A stretch of DNA of 64,000 bases from Varroa destructor (Eukaryota > Arthropoda > Arachnida > Mesostigmata > Varroidae), in NCBI RefSeq assembly GCF_002443255.2, contig NW_019211455.1, forward strand, positions 39,599,449-39,663,448, in the 5' to 3' direction. Position numbers and translations under genes: made by a program. The notes below the pieces were generated by a model. That model ran no database searches and was not told where the DNA came from. It was given only the letters and a program-made list of their open reading frames with translations. This document shows, piece by piece, positions 12,601-24,381 of the stretch (its first letter is position 1; each line of letters opens with the position of its first letter).

Positions 12601-15600
12601 GGTTCTTGACAATAAGTGCAATAGTAAGACCTTCCGATTCTGAAACATTCAATGAGGACTCGAATTGAGTTCTTGTTATTGATAGACATCATGAGTGACT
12701 TTAAAAATAACGATCTGAAATAGACGATCCTCATGCCTATCTGGAGGAATCTACATTCAAGAAAGGTTCTGAAAGGCTACCGTTGTTAGGATATGGTGCA
12801 ATATTCATCAAAACGGGATTATTTTAGGAAGTCGAGGACTAACGAAAGATAAAGTGAATGAAATAAATATAATATATTTTAATGAAGTGCAAGTGTATTA
12901 TTAAGTATATCGTTATTTATGTTAATAGACTACAATAATAAAAACTGACCTAATCTGAACCTTAAGGCAAAAATCTACAAAACAGCAGAGCCCGTCTGTG
13001 AGTTCGTAATGTGAACTGTGTCCTTATTAAAGTACCTTAAATAATTTTACAACGCAAAACTTATAATACCATATTTGTTTAACTACAAGCCATACTCTCT
13101 GAATTCCAGTTGTGAAAAATGAGGATGCATTATGTAATCGCGGCCTCACGTAAGTGGATCTTCTTTTCAACTTCGGGTTATCTTGAGGGATTTCTACATA
13201 TCTAAGAAGATATATAGAACATAGACAATGTTTTTCTTCTTTCTTCCATTTTGAGATGCGGTTATTGTATGCAGGCAATTTTTCTGCAGGCCAAAACAGT
13301 GTTTTCGAAAAGGCATGCTAATGCACATTATGAAAACAATCTCCATACATCAAAATGGTGACAATGCTTGAAAATCGATACAATCGACAAAGGAAACAAA
13401 ATAGTATGACGCTGTCATCTAATAGCTTGGCCACCGACCGCCCATTTGCTATACCGTGAACATCTACCGCTTGAAGACAGTCTGGGCTTGAGACCGAAGG
13501 CAGATGCACTTCATCTTATATCGAAGCCAACCGTCCGAAGTAATGCTTAACTACGATATCGAGTCTACGGTTGAAAATATTTAGACCGTCTCAGACGTTG
13601 ACTGTTTATAGCTAACGATAGGCAGATCGTCATCAGCGATTTGGTACCAAATCATCTTGTACAGGGGCCTTAGCTCGTCAACCTCGATTTCCTCGAGATG
13701 TATCGGCAGGCGCATTTATTTCTTGCTTCATTCGTTAACATCTGGGAAGTAATGAATCGGGATAACTGGTACTGACATATCTGAGATGCAGACTGACTAG
13801 GAACCTCACAAGCTGCCCTCGAGGGCGTAACGATTTTTATACATGACATTGTAGCGTAAACATACGTTTTGGAATTTTACTTGAAACAAATGACACGTCG
13901 ATCTAAACAAGTGGTCCAGACTCAAGTGAAGTTAGATAAAGTTAAATAAGGATACATTCGCTAAACTGTGAATAGGTTTTGTAGTGGTCGCCTATCCGTC
14001 GATGTGTTTAAATCGACTATCCATCACCTTCAATGAACTTTTATTTCTAAATCTTTACATTCAGGGCAAAGTTTTCAATAGGTATACGTATCCAACGGCT
14101 AGTGAGTTGAACAGGCGCTCGTTTTTTCAATCAAAATCATGATCAACGATAAGCTCACTGGGGATATAGATTGCATTCTGAACTCACAGTTGTAATCTTA
14201 CACTGCGATGGATACGGCGAGGTATCTTAGAGCGACCGAAAGCTTTTATACGTGATCGACGTCGATCTCCACGGCTCTGTTCGTGCCTACATTTGTGATA
14301 CAGTTGCACAAGGTCACCTAGGGTAACAACAGGCCAAAAGTATACTGGTAGAAAAGCAAACACTAGAGAGAACCAAGGTGGAACCAAACAGGAAAAATAA
14401 CGGAAGATGCAGACCCATGACCCAGCAATATAGGCCAGGCAGCGATCATTCGAAGACTTTCCGTGGGAAGCACTAGATTTGAAGGGATGATAAACAGCTA
14501 GGCGAGCATATCGTAGTGCCGGTTCCCTAGTAGCGCAGTCTGTTCCGCGTAATGCATTAGCTCTCAATCTTCTAAAAGAATGAACTACAAGTTAATGGTG
14601 CCGCCGCTAGCAGTTGCATGGCAAGAAAGATTCTAAGACTTGAATCTTGTCGTTTTTTATTTTCGGCCCTCTTGTGTTCATCGATGACTCACGGCCTCAA
14701 ATTCAATTGCACAAACTGTACTACTAAGAAATCATTGATTTTTCCATAAAACAACTTCGGAATATATCTATAATGCTTTTCCACCGGAACTTGCCCCCTT
14801 CAAATCTCGCAAAATCCTTCTCTGCTCCTTGGCCAGTTTTCGCAAAACTATTAAGAGGTCAATTCACTTATAGATGCCGGCCTCCCTTTGAGGTATTTTC
14901 TACCACAGCAACCCTGTGGGCATTTAGCCGACGTTTTCCAAGTGCGCCAATGTTCTCCAATAAATTCACACTTTTATTTTCTATTCATATTATTATATAC
15001 AATTCTGTTTCAGTTCTATTTTAGCTGGTCGTATTCTTCCTGTTTATTGAATAGTATCTATGCAAACTGTTCTGCATAGCTTCCTTGTCTCGTTTATGTT
15101 CCCGTGAACCTTGGTTAAGATGGCCAGTAAAGCACTGAAAAATCGGTGCGTAATTCTGGTTGGCGTTTGGGAATGAACACAGATACAGTGTGGCTATCAC
15201 TGCAATAATAGTAGCCAAAGCAGAGTACAGGACTGCTAAAGGGGTCTATTGAATATAGCGATTCGATAATGACATCACCATTTATCCCGGTGCAGATGAC
15301 CATCTGCAATGATTGTTGAATTAAACTGAAATTAGCCTATAGCAAATCTTCAGGGCGTACGTCTTTTAAAAGCAGTGTGGGCACAAGCTCTTCAAGCAAT
15401 GCGTACTTGTACACCTCATAATAGTATTTATATCGAGAAACAGCGTTTTATAAGCTCACTAGAGAATCCTACGGACAGGGCAAATCAGCATGTGCGCACC
15501 AAACCCCATACGTCATTCGCCCCTTTTCTTACGCCGTATTCAAGACACATGCCGTCAGTTCTTCGTAACAGTCATCGATGTCGTTAAGCCTGCGAGAACT

Positions 15601-17345
15601 CGGCTTAAAATCAATCTGGCGGCAATGTTAAAAGCTCCTCCTTTTTTTACAAAGAATCAACTGCTCGAAAGTTAAATTAGTACTAAATAATTAATAAAGT
15701 TTACAGCGAAATCAAAATGGATAGTTACTACGCTCGTTTCATAAGGCTTTTCTCTCTATCGAATTCGCCGAGATCTGGCTACAGAAATTTGCCCATTGTT
15801 CCTATATGTAAGATATGTTGAAGCCAAGTATTCTATGCTGATCGTTGTTTGTTCGATTCTAACGGGTTCATCAAAGAGATATAATAACATATCACCTGCT
15901 TGTCGCCGCAAATCACTAGCGTAATTACAAGTTCTGGTCTTCGCTGACGCTCAAGCCGGCATCCAACTGAAGTTCACCATAGCGAACTTCATCAGTATTT
16001 GCCAAGCAATAGAGGAATAACATAACAGTATTAGCAAAAACATCATTTACCTAAAACAAACTATAGCATTTTGCCATTGTGAATGTATTAAATGCGAAAT
16101 ATCAGCTTCTACAAAATAGACCTACACGGCAAATTTTCCAGCCAGAAACTCAAAAGACGAGCGTCGTCGGACTGTAGCAATAATTGGCCATTTGATGGGC
16201 AAATTTCTTACCACACCTTATTCAAATTCTGACAACACATTAGTTCTATTGCTCGACGGGAGCGTGCGATCAGCCTAAATAGCAAAAATCACACGCATGT
16301 TCTGCGTCGTCTGCTCTGTTCCCCAGAGTTATCACGGTACAATATTTGCTCCTGTTTTGCTATGACGTTTTTCTTCTAGGCGATGTTATTCTAGCTAGGC
16401 GATGCAGTTTTTTTATTATGATAGCTTTTCCAAATTAAATTCTCTATGTTGCAGTGCCTTCCCTGATATACGCGCGGCAACTTCTATTTCTACGTTCGAG
16501 TAACGGGGAAACCAGATTCTCTCGAAGCTTTCACAATGTGTAATAACATTACCACCCGTATATGGAGATCTTTAGTGAGCAAATAACTTTTGTTTAGAAT
16601 TTATTATGTTTATCGTTATTAGTAGCGGTCAAAAATACAGTCGTTGTAAACGATTCTTCTAAATAATATCGTTATAAAGGGATTAGCAATCTTAATTACT
16701 AACTGTACCGCTCAAGGACATTTAGGCCGGGCAAGGCCGTCACGCTAGAAACATACGTTACGAATGATCGCAAAAAAAAAACTCTTTATTTAGGCACACG
16801 GCCAGTCCGAATTTCAATTCTAGTCTATGAAATTCTCTAGTGTAAAGTATATCCAAAAGCGTCGAGGTTGCCATTGTAACGTGCCTATTGGGGCTGTAGA
16901 CAATTTAGTTGCTCGCCAACAAACGCTTACACTTGGCAAGGAATCAAACCAGAAAGCAGACATATCGTATACGAATAGCTGTCGTATAGAGAGACGACTC
17001 GGTGTAAACTAACAAAAGTAAATTCTCTCTGTTGGGTTGGGTCGTCTGCGGGGTTATTTCTGCAGTTAGTGGCGAGAAAATAGTTTTTTGTCAAGCCAAT
17101 CATTGATTGGCTGTTACCTATTTGATCCTTATCCATCACAGCTTTCAACACGATTTCGATCTACATTTCAAAGTACAGTGAGTCATCACTAGACGTACAT
17201 GTTGCGTACATGTATTATTAAAAACGTACATCGGAATTGTTGGCGGCACCTGCCAATAAAAAGCCTACCGTTACAAAGTAGAAATGCACACCTGTATAAA
17301 CAAAAATACGTTGCAAATAATATCATGTTATAATAGGTACTCTGG
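9641..17345. other. Intergenic, no supported gene
   Basis: Several frames of about 125-135 codons occur, notably 11175-11573 (minus) and 14184-14567 (minus). They are at the length expected by chance, begin without strong start context, and show no recognisable motif. At 12.35-12.73 kb three minus-strand frames overlap, none favoured over the others. AT-rich tracts and occasional homopolymers fill the rest. Confidence 0.45.
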
Positions 17346-17513
17346 CGTAATTATAACTATTCGCCATATCATTATGTCGTAGGCTTANNNNNNNNNNNNN
17401 NNNNNNNNNNNNNNNNNNNNNNNNNNNNNNNNNNNNNNNNNNNNNNNNNNNNNNNNNNNNNNNNNNNNNNNNNNNNNNNNNNNNNNNTACAATTATAGGC
17501 GATTATAATTACG
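17346..17513. repeat. Inverted repeat flanking assembly gap
   Basis: CGTAATTATAA at 17346-17356, followed nearby by TCGCC, is matched in inverted orientation right after the gap by GGCGA and TTATAATTACG (17499-17513). The arms sit about 30 bases outside the 100-N gap on the left and 10 on the right, so the missing sequence lies inside a potential hairpin. Confidence 0.55.
17388..17487. other. Assembly gap, 100 N
   Basis: Exactly 100 consecutive N, a conventional scaffold-gap placeholder, so the true length is unknown. Confidence 0.99.
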
Positions 17514-19119
17514 AACAGAAGAAAAATTAGCTCGTTTAGCGTTGGATTTGAGGTTCGCAGTGCTATCTCTGCAGCATGAGATATTTGCTATCCAAGCTGA
17601 CACGTGACAAGAGGGCCCGAGGCTGTGGTTGGAGTTCTCAGCTTCGATTATATATGAAGGCGAATTGTTATGGAATTATAATAGGCCAAAGTTACGGAAC
17701 AACTGACTATTGCCAAAAACAGTCCTAAAGACCCGTTGGTGTCATCCGTTGAGGTTTGACTGTTCTGGAAACGATCCGTTTAGAACAAATGGTAAAGAGT
17801 TCTAAGAGGCTCGTTTTTCGTAACTGGCGCAACTACATATATATTGAGGCCTGGATGGCTTAATGAAGGCGCGATCTGATTGATAACCGCATAATATTGC
17901 CCATATTCTCGTACCTATGGACGTAAACATTAGCCTAGCTCTACTAGTCTAGAAATTCTGACATTCTCCTCCGCAACAGGCCGTTTTAGCCATATACTTC
18001 ACCGCTATCCGAACCTTTTTATCACAGTAGACGCGACTCATTTTTCCATAGCTTATTAAACAGTACGTAACAAAGGATGCATGTATCCCTGATCCGGCCG
18101 TGCTCCATTCGATCATCTGTGGCCGTTCGTGCGAATAATAACTGCTAAAAACTTTCAGTAGTATGCCATAGTAAATTTTGGCCCGATAGGTTACTTATTC
18201 GAATAGTCACAATCAAATCTGCGATAGGCTTCCGCAGTGGTCTGAATAACTAAATTTCTTTTTTAGTTTATTTTTAAAAGGCAAAGGTTACTGCTTTAGG
18301 TCCCTCCGATGAAATCCACTAAATGACAGATGTGATCAAATGATTAAACGTACCTTCGCTGTAGCGATACTGTGTATCCCACTTCGTTGTATTTTATTAA
18401 ATCGATGGAAGTTGTGTTGCTCTTCATTCGCTGCTTCGCATTACCACTTTACTTCTGGTTTTGAAAAAAGAAATAAAAAAAATAAAAAAGCTTTACTACC
18501 ATATTCAAACGGTCGCTTTCCGCAATAATTATGGACGGTAATCAATAGGAATTTATACAGTCCATTAATTAAAGGTACACGTTAGTGTTCGACAATCGCG
18601 TTGTCGAAAGTCTATAATAGTATACTGTTGGCACCGGTGGGTCAAGAAGCAAGACGAAAGGTCCGTCAAGAAGACAGTGGAAAGGAGTTGGAAGGAGGTG
18701 ACTACTGTGTATTTTCTAAGAGCGTTAAATACCAGCGTGAACGTAGATCCCTGAAGTGAGGCCACTTTTATGTATCGAGGAAATATATGCATAATGAGAT
18801 ATAATAATTTTGTCAAAGGTGAAAACCTAAACAGTCGATGATGGCCTGGTGATAATCGTTAGGTAGTGGACAATCTTGGCGTTTGACCCGGCATTTAGAC
18901 GGTACTGCATGCCTTCAGCTAGTGCTTAAATATGAAAAAATTGATGAAAGTAAAAAGCATACTAGGCCGGAACTATTGAGCCGTAAATGAAGTTCGCGAA
19001 TAGCAGTTACGGGCACGACAGTGTAATCAGCAACATATAGTATCATTTAATAAGCGAAAATAGTGGTAGGAAATTCGGCTGGTTGAAAGATTTGGCTTTA
19101 ATAATTTAGGCTACAAGGG

Positions 19120-19152
19120 CAACCTAAGGCAAGGTTGGTTCAGCTTAGGTTG
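19120..19152. repeat. 9-base perfect hairpin
   Basis: CAACCTAAG (19120-19128) and CTTAGGTTG (19144-19152) are exact reverse complements around a 15-base loop. No T-tract or gene context suggests a function. Confidence 0.6.
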
Positions 19153-19351
19153 TCTACAGATATCTTTTGAACACTGACAGAACTAGCAGCCAGCGTCGAG
19201 TGGGCTACTTTCAGGAAGCCCAACTAGACAACTTGCCTCAACCATCAAAACAAACTTTGTCATTTTGCTGCTTAACAAGTACAACACTTACTCTCTACCA
19301 ATGGTATCATTCACAAATTATATTGAAGAGGCTTAACTTTTAGTTGCCTAT

Positions 19352-19369
19352 CCCCCCCCCCCCCCCCCC
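19352..19369. repeat. 18-base poly-C run
   Basis: An uninterrupted run of 18 C in otherwise AT-rich DNA. A frame through it reads as a proline stretch, but no gene supports that frame. Confidence 0.95.
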
Positions 19370-19907
19370 TATGCTATGCGAATTGCTTTTTCTGGTAATG
19401 GTCTGGTCTATTTTGAAGTCGCTTACGATTCTGCTGGATATCCCCGCGTCATCCTACGTTTTATTTCGGGCCGTGTCTCTTAGCAAATCGTTGATTGCTG
19501 ACTCGCCTCAGTATAATAAGTGGGAAACGACTCCGTGATAAAGGCTAATTCAAAGTTGAACCTGTTTCCTACGACTCAGAAAAATTAAAGTTGAGAATTG
19601 CCTCTACAGATCTACTCTTCGGTAAGGACGGTACAAATAGAGCCGGCAGTAAGTGTGGCCTATAAATTTATGTTTTTTTCTAGGTGTCAATATAATTTCA
19701 CTGGGAATAATTTTATCTAACTTGAGTATTCGGTTTTTATGTTTTATGTGGAATATTAAGTTAGATTTGAAAGGAAACTTGCTTTAAGTTGCGAACAGAT
19801 ATTTATCTTCAAGCAAAGTCCGCCATTTACTTCGGACTTTTATTCATTTTTCTGTACTAGCAAATAAAAGATCATGCTTTTAATTGAATTTGATAAGTGT
19901 TTGTCAG

Positions 19908-20111
19908 GTTATTGATCCAACAAGCCACTTTACTAACTTCGTTACTCAAAACGACACGGTCTTGTGCCGTCTGTTTGACTGCGAAGGCATGGCCAAGGTG
20001 GAGCGACTACCAGCCCTTGATAAAATCATTCTGCTTATTTGGGGTGGAGTGAATTTCGACCCTTCCGTTTTAACTATTCAGACTATTCTAAGATTCGAGG
20101 AGGAGTCCTGA
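19908..20111 (+). CDS. Candidate terminal exon, unrecognised protein
   Basis: A possible last exon begins right after TTTGTCAG in phase 0 with Val-Ile-Asp-Pro-Thr and runs 67 residues to TGA. The peptide has mixed composition with a hydrophobic patch near its middle (Lys-Ile-Ile-Leu-Leu-Ile-Trp) and an acidic end. Codon choice looks plausible, but no upstream exon was identified and no family is recognised. A chance frame cannot be excluded. Confidence 0.22.
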   Translation, partial: VIDPTSHFTNFVTQNDTVLCRLFDCEGMAKVERLPALDKIILLIWGGVNFDPSVLTIQTILRFEEES

Positions 20112-23100
20112 CCTCAACATTAGTGTGATGCAGCACAGTCCGCTATTAGGCGCCCGCAAACCGTATGTTGAGTCCACCGAAGCAAAAAAAAAGATTTAAG
20201 GACGGGCCTTTCTTTGCAGACTTCTTTCCTTCCCAATCAAGTGAAACGAACGCAAGTGCCAACCAGCCTATCGATGTCAGTATAAAAGTTTCAAAGATCT
20301 CTTACATTATCAGCTCATTTAAAAACAATGGGTTTATTTAAAACAACAAATGACCTATAGCAGAGCTTCTGAAGTGAATATCGTATATTGTTAGGTCAAG
20401 CATAGAGGTTTCGACCATTTACTCCGCTTTACTTGACTGACAAATTTTTCATAGATTTTAATCCCCAAGGGTAAACTAGAAAAGCTGCTTAAAGTCTGGG
20501 GGTGAGAAAGGACGATCTATGTGAAATCGGGATCGCCCATGATTAATAAAAACTATCCGGCTTACCGCTAAAATCCGGCAACGGTCTCTGACCTTACATG
20601 GTGTCTATTGAAAATAGCGCTTTCGCGTCTCTCAAATACCCAACAAAAGTTAGGCTGATTAGAAAAGAAAGTCTTTAGAGTCTCAAAATGTTTTTCCGAA
20701 AGTTTGCGTGCTACAGCCCAAGAGGAGCTTCACCACACTCTTTGGGGCATACAACTGATGTCATGTATCATCTGCTGTTCGCAGGAAGGCAGTACAACAA
20801 GGAATCAATTTTTCTTAGAACCACGGTTCGGCTTAACGATATTGCCTTGTAACGACAGCCTTGTTCCGAGTACACTATATAAGAATCCTCCTTCAGATAA
20901 CGTTTCGAATGCAGATTTTACATGTAAGACCGCCTGAAACGAATCGTGAGCATTTACCTAGAGTTTATTCCTCGAAATTGCGCAGTTGTAGTGAAGACCA
21001 AGTTATCTATTGATATAAAAGTGCTCATTCAAACTGAAGTAGGGTCGGGTCTGGCTGCTGATGGGTTCTCGTTCTGTGTTTGGGCCCAAGTTTGCAGGAA
21101 CTGCATCCTGATTTCTCTTCGTGTCGCAGCAATTTTTCACAGAATTAGATCTCTGCTTTCTTCTTAAATGATTCCGGTCTGATGCAAAATTTGTATACCA
21201 AGTCAAGGTAGATCTGAAATCACCTAGAAATCTTTCCTAAAAGCCGACCTGCTGCCAGCCCCTGTCGATGCTTTTGTTCTAGGTAGTAGAGTTTTTTTAT
21301 TTTGTCAGCTAGCTGATGGAAACAATTGATGCTATCTCTAAAACATTAACCATAGTTTGACAAACGATTTCCAAAGGCGTACTCATCTCAATTGCCAATA
21401 TTATTAACAATACCCAATTAGTACCTTCATTAATTAAAGTTTCCATTTCCACCTCAAGAGCAAAGCATATTATATCTACGTAAACTAATAGTAGAAGTAG
21501 TGGCCAGCCTCACGGCCAAAGTTTACGCTAAAAACCCTAGTGTCGCACGATAGGGCAGACTTGACTGGATTTTGTTATCAACGAAAGCCCGCGAAAGCCC
21601 TGCACTAAAAAAATATCAGGAAATACCGCCCTATTGCTGGGTTTGATTTGATATACAGTACCATTTGATATTTCCTCATTACTATCAATAGAAAAAAAAA
21701 CTAAGAGTATCGTCATGGCTGAAATCCTGCGTTGTTTTTTTCCATAATTACTTGGAATGGGGTAAGTTGAATACATTAATATTCTGTTAGCTTTACCTTT
21801 GTTATTTGCGTTCATCAGAACAAGGTTTCTGTGTGTCAGATTCTAAGTCACAATGCGGCCTAATATAAAGACTGTATGGCAAAAAATTGTCATGCTTTTT
21901 TTTGGAGAAAGCTCGTTCTTAATTATAATTGTGAGCAATGCAGTAGCGATAAGTAAACTTCGATACACAATAATCACAATGAAAAACGCAACATTTTAAT
22001 CCGAAGAGATCCTTAATGATTAGACGGAACATGTTTCCTTATTAGTCAGCATTTATTATCTTCCCTGCAACGTATAAACATCGTATATCTTTCGGGGCAG
22101 TTATAACAATAATGTAAGAAGGTCTATAAAAAAAAAATTCTAATTCAACAATGACTCATGTCTGCATAGCCTCGTTATTGGTCATCAATGGTCGTCCTGT
22201 GGCCAAAGCCCATTTTGTTAATACAAGATGTCTATTTTCGATTACGCCGTACCATAGGCTGGCCTTGATGCGTATTACTGGTTGCGTATGTTAGGGATTA
22301 TTGCAGTTTTTTAGCCCGTAAGTGTCTAATATTAATACGTGTATGTATTTTTATAGTTGCTATTTGTTTGTATATGCTTATAAGCGACAACCTTTTTCTA
22401 TATGGCCAGTGGAGTCGCTAGCTAGGTTTTGATTTCGTTTTACCTTAAGATAACCATTAGGGTCAAATTAAGTTCGAGTAAAAGGGGACAAATTATAACA
22501 TCTTTGTCTTAAAAACAGCATTTCCATCGAATGTACATGCGATAGCAGATATTGTAATAACTATGATTTTTTGTTGAAAAAGGGTAAACATTCCAACAGT
22601 CCAGCATATGGGCACATGTTAGTAGCTCGTTCAAACACTTCATTGAAGAGGGCTGTCGTCTCGTATGTTTTCAATGTTCATAAAAGTTAGATATTTACAT
22701 TAAAAAAATATATATAAATATGTATAATATAAAAGTGCAATGCTGAATAAACAAAAACTTTTGCATCGCTCTATAGTTATGTACACGAAATCTTCCGTTA
22801 GTGCTACCAGTTGGGACCTACACAGGTTTACAATTCTTCATTCCCATTCCATTTTCATGATGATATAAAGAATAGTAATATAATTTTTAATTGTTTTTTT
22901 TATTTTTTAGTTTTAAATTTGTAATTACTATAATAAAAACGTTACCCTGATGATAGGATTGCATCGGCTGATTGGTCGGCCCACCGTTGTTTATCATTTT
23001 TTTTGTATATTTTAACGACTCTTAATATAATTGGTTAGTCTTTAGTACACTTCAAGCACCCAATCGTCCCCTTACGCGCTTTCCCTGTGACCTCCGACCG

Positions 23101-23961
23101 ACATGTTAAGGCCGCTCAGTTCAGCCAAACGTTTACTATTATCACTAATATTAGTTAGTCATTTATATGTTTGCCCTTTGCGCTTTTCGACTTAGTTATG
23201 TCTTCGACAGGTGTTCACTGTTCTATGTCCTTTTTAACCTAATTCAAAATTTTCTTAAGGACACATGAGGATGAAAACCATTAACGAAAATAAATGTATA
23301 TTCTCTATGTAAAAAATTGATACCAGTTGAGTCTTGGTGCGCAAGTCGGACATTATACGGACAGTATGTAAAAAGGCAGGACGCACCAGGAGAAAGGACA
23401 TAAATCTTACAAAATTAATCAGTCAACGTTAACCAACAGTGGATCGGCTTAGGCAGTGCCATCAGGGTGACACTTTTGGAGAAAAAAAAAAATCGAACTT
23501 GATGTATCAACTTTGTATAAATACAGCCAAGAGCGAAACGTATGTTTAGGCAAATGGAACTACAATTTATATAGTAAAAGATAAAATATACACCTACTCA
23601 GCATAAAAGGGAACCCACACCTTTTTAGTGTACCCATTTGTCATTAAAGAGGATGCATATCCCGTTGCTCCAATAGAGGAAAGACCACTACTATGTATGA
23701 AGCAGTTGACTTTCTTTCGAACACATTTTCTATTTTCGCTTAGCCATTAACATAGCCAACCTAGTGATCTGGCAGTTGTAGTCTCTCAAACATACCATAA
23801 CCGAACAGAAGTATCTGTTATAACAACAGAGCTAAACTAAAACGAGTTTGCTTTCGTTTGTTTATGTTGACTGACTACAAAGTGATCGACACTGACGATC
23901 TGGAGCTTTCGCCGGCAACTGAGGCAGCATTGCGATCTGCATTGTAAAATCGAGAGGCGCT
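20112..23961. other. Intergenic, no supported gene
   Basis: Only short frames, for example 20704-20937 and 20946-21167 (plus) and 21537-21815 (minus), none with paired splice sites or recognisable content. From 21.9 to 23.6 kb the DNA is very AT-rich and almost closed in every frame. Confidence 0.45.
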
Positions 23962-24381
23962 TCATAAACCCTTTCGTTGTCTTTCACTGCGGAATTCTCT
24001 TGCGCCTGCTTTTTGGCCTTGACTTTTGCTCAGGGCATAGGGCCGGGCCAGAAAAGCCGCAGTAACTGAAATAAAAGAGAGAAATACAGAGGGCATACAA
24101 GGAACGATTGTGGATAGTTTGGGGTCAGTAACGATCTGCGGCATTGTATGAAACGTGATCACGGAGCGAAACTCCGATAGCCAGCCATGTCGGCCGTCTC
24201 TGTTATGGGTGTCTTCTGCAACAGCGGAGGCGTCGACAAGAGCTATCGAAAGCCACGTAGAGGGAAATTCTATTGTCAAAAAGCTCCCTAAAGATTCTCC
24301 CATATCCGGACAGGGACTAGATTCGGAAATTCGAAGTATGGCCTTGTGCTGATTTCCCTCCACTTTTAAGAACTGGGCCAT
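23962..24381 (-). CDS. Candidate ORF, unrecognised, possibly two exons
   Basis: A 139-residue frame opens with ATG in good Kozak context (A at -3, G at +4) and uses GC-richer codons than its surroundings. A strong acceptor-like TTTTATTTCAG sits inside the frame just before base 24065. The last 34 residues may therefore be a separate exon, or the whole may be read through. The C-terminal end is basic and follows a hydrophobic stretch. No motif is recognised, and the length alone is close to chance expectation. Confidence 0.28.
   Translation of the reverse strand: MAQFLKVEGNQHKAILRISESSPCPDMGESLGSFLTIEFPSTWLSIALVDASAVAEDTHNRDGRHGWLSEFRSVITFHTMPQIVTDPKLSTIVPCMPSVFLSFISVTAAFLARPYALSKSQGQKAGAREFRSERQRKGL

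Larger units (their letters stand above)
17514..19907. other. Intergenic, no supported gene
   Basis: No coding sequence is supported. Short frames at 18340-18528 (plus) and 18565-18816 (minus) are within chance length. The stretch holds a 9-base hairpin at 19120-19152 and an 18-base C run, both listed separately. Confidence 0.45.

Noticed and set aside
12348..12734. Three overlapping minus-strand frames, one with helix-like composition
   Set aside because: No frame is favoured by splice sites or motifs, and each is under 70 codons.
14184..14567. 127-codon minus-strand ORF with a hydrophobic segment
   Set aside because: At chance length. The aromatic-rich hydrophobic stretch and basic tail do not match a family, and no start or splice support was found.
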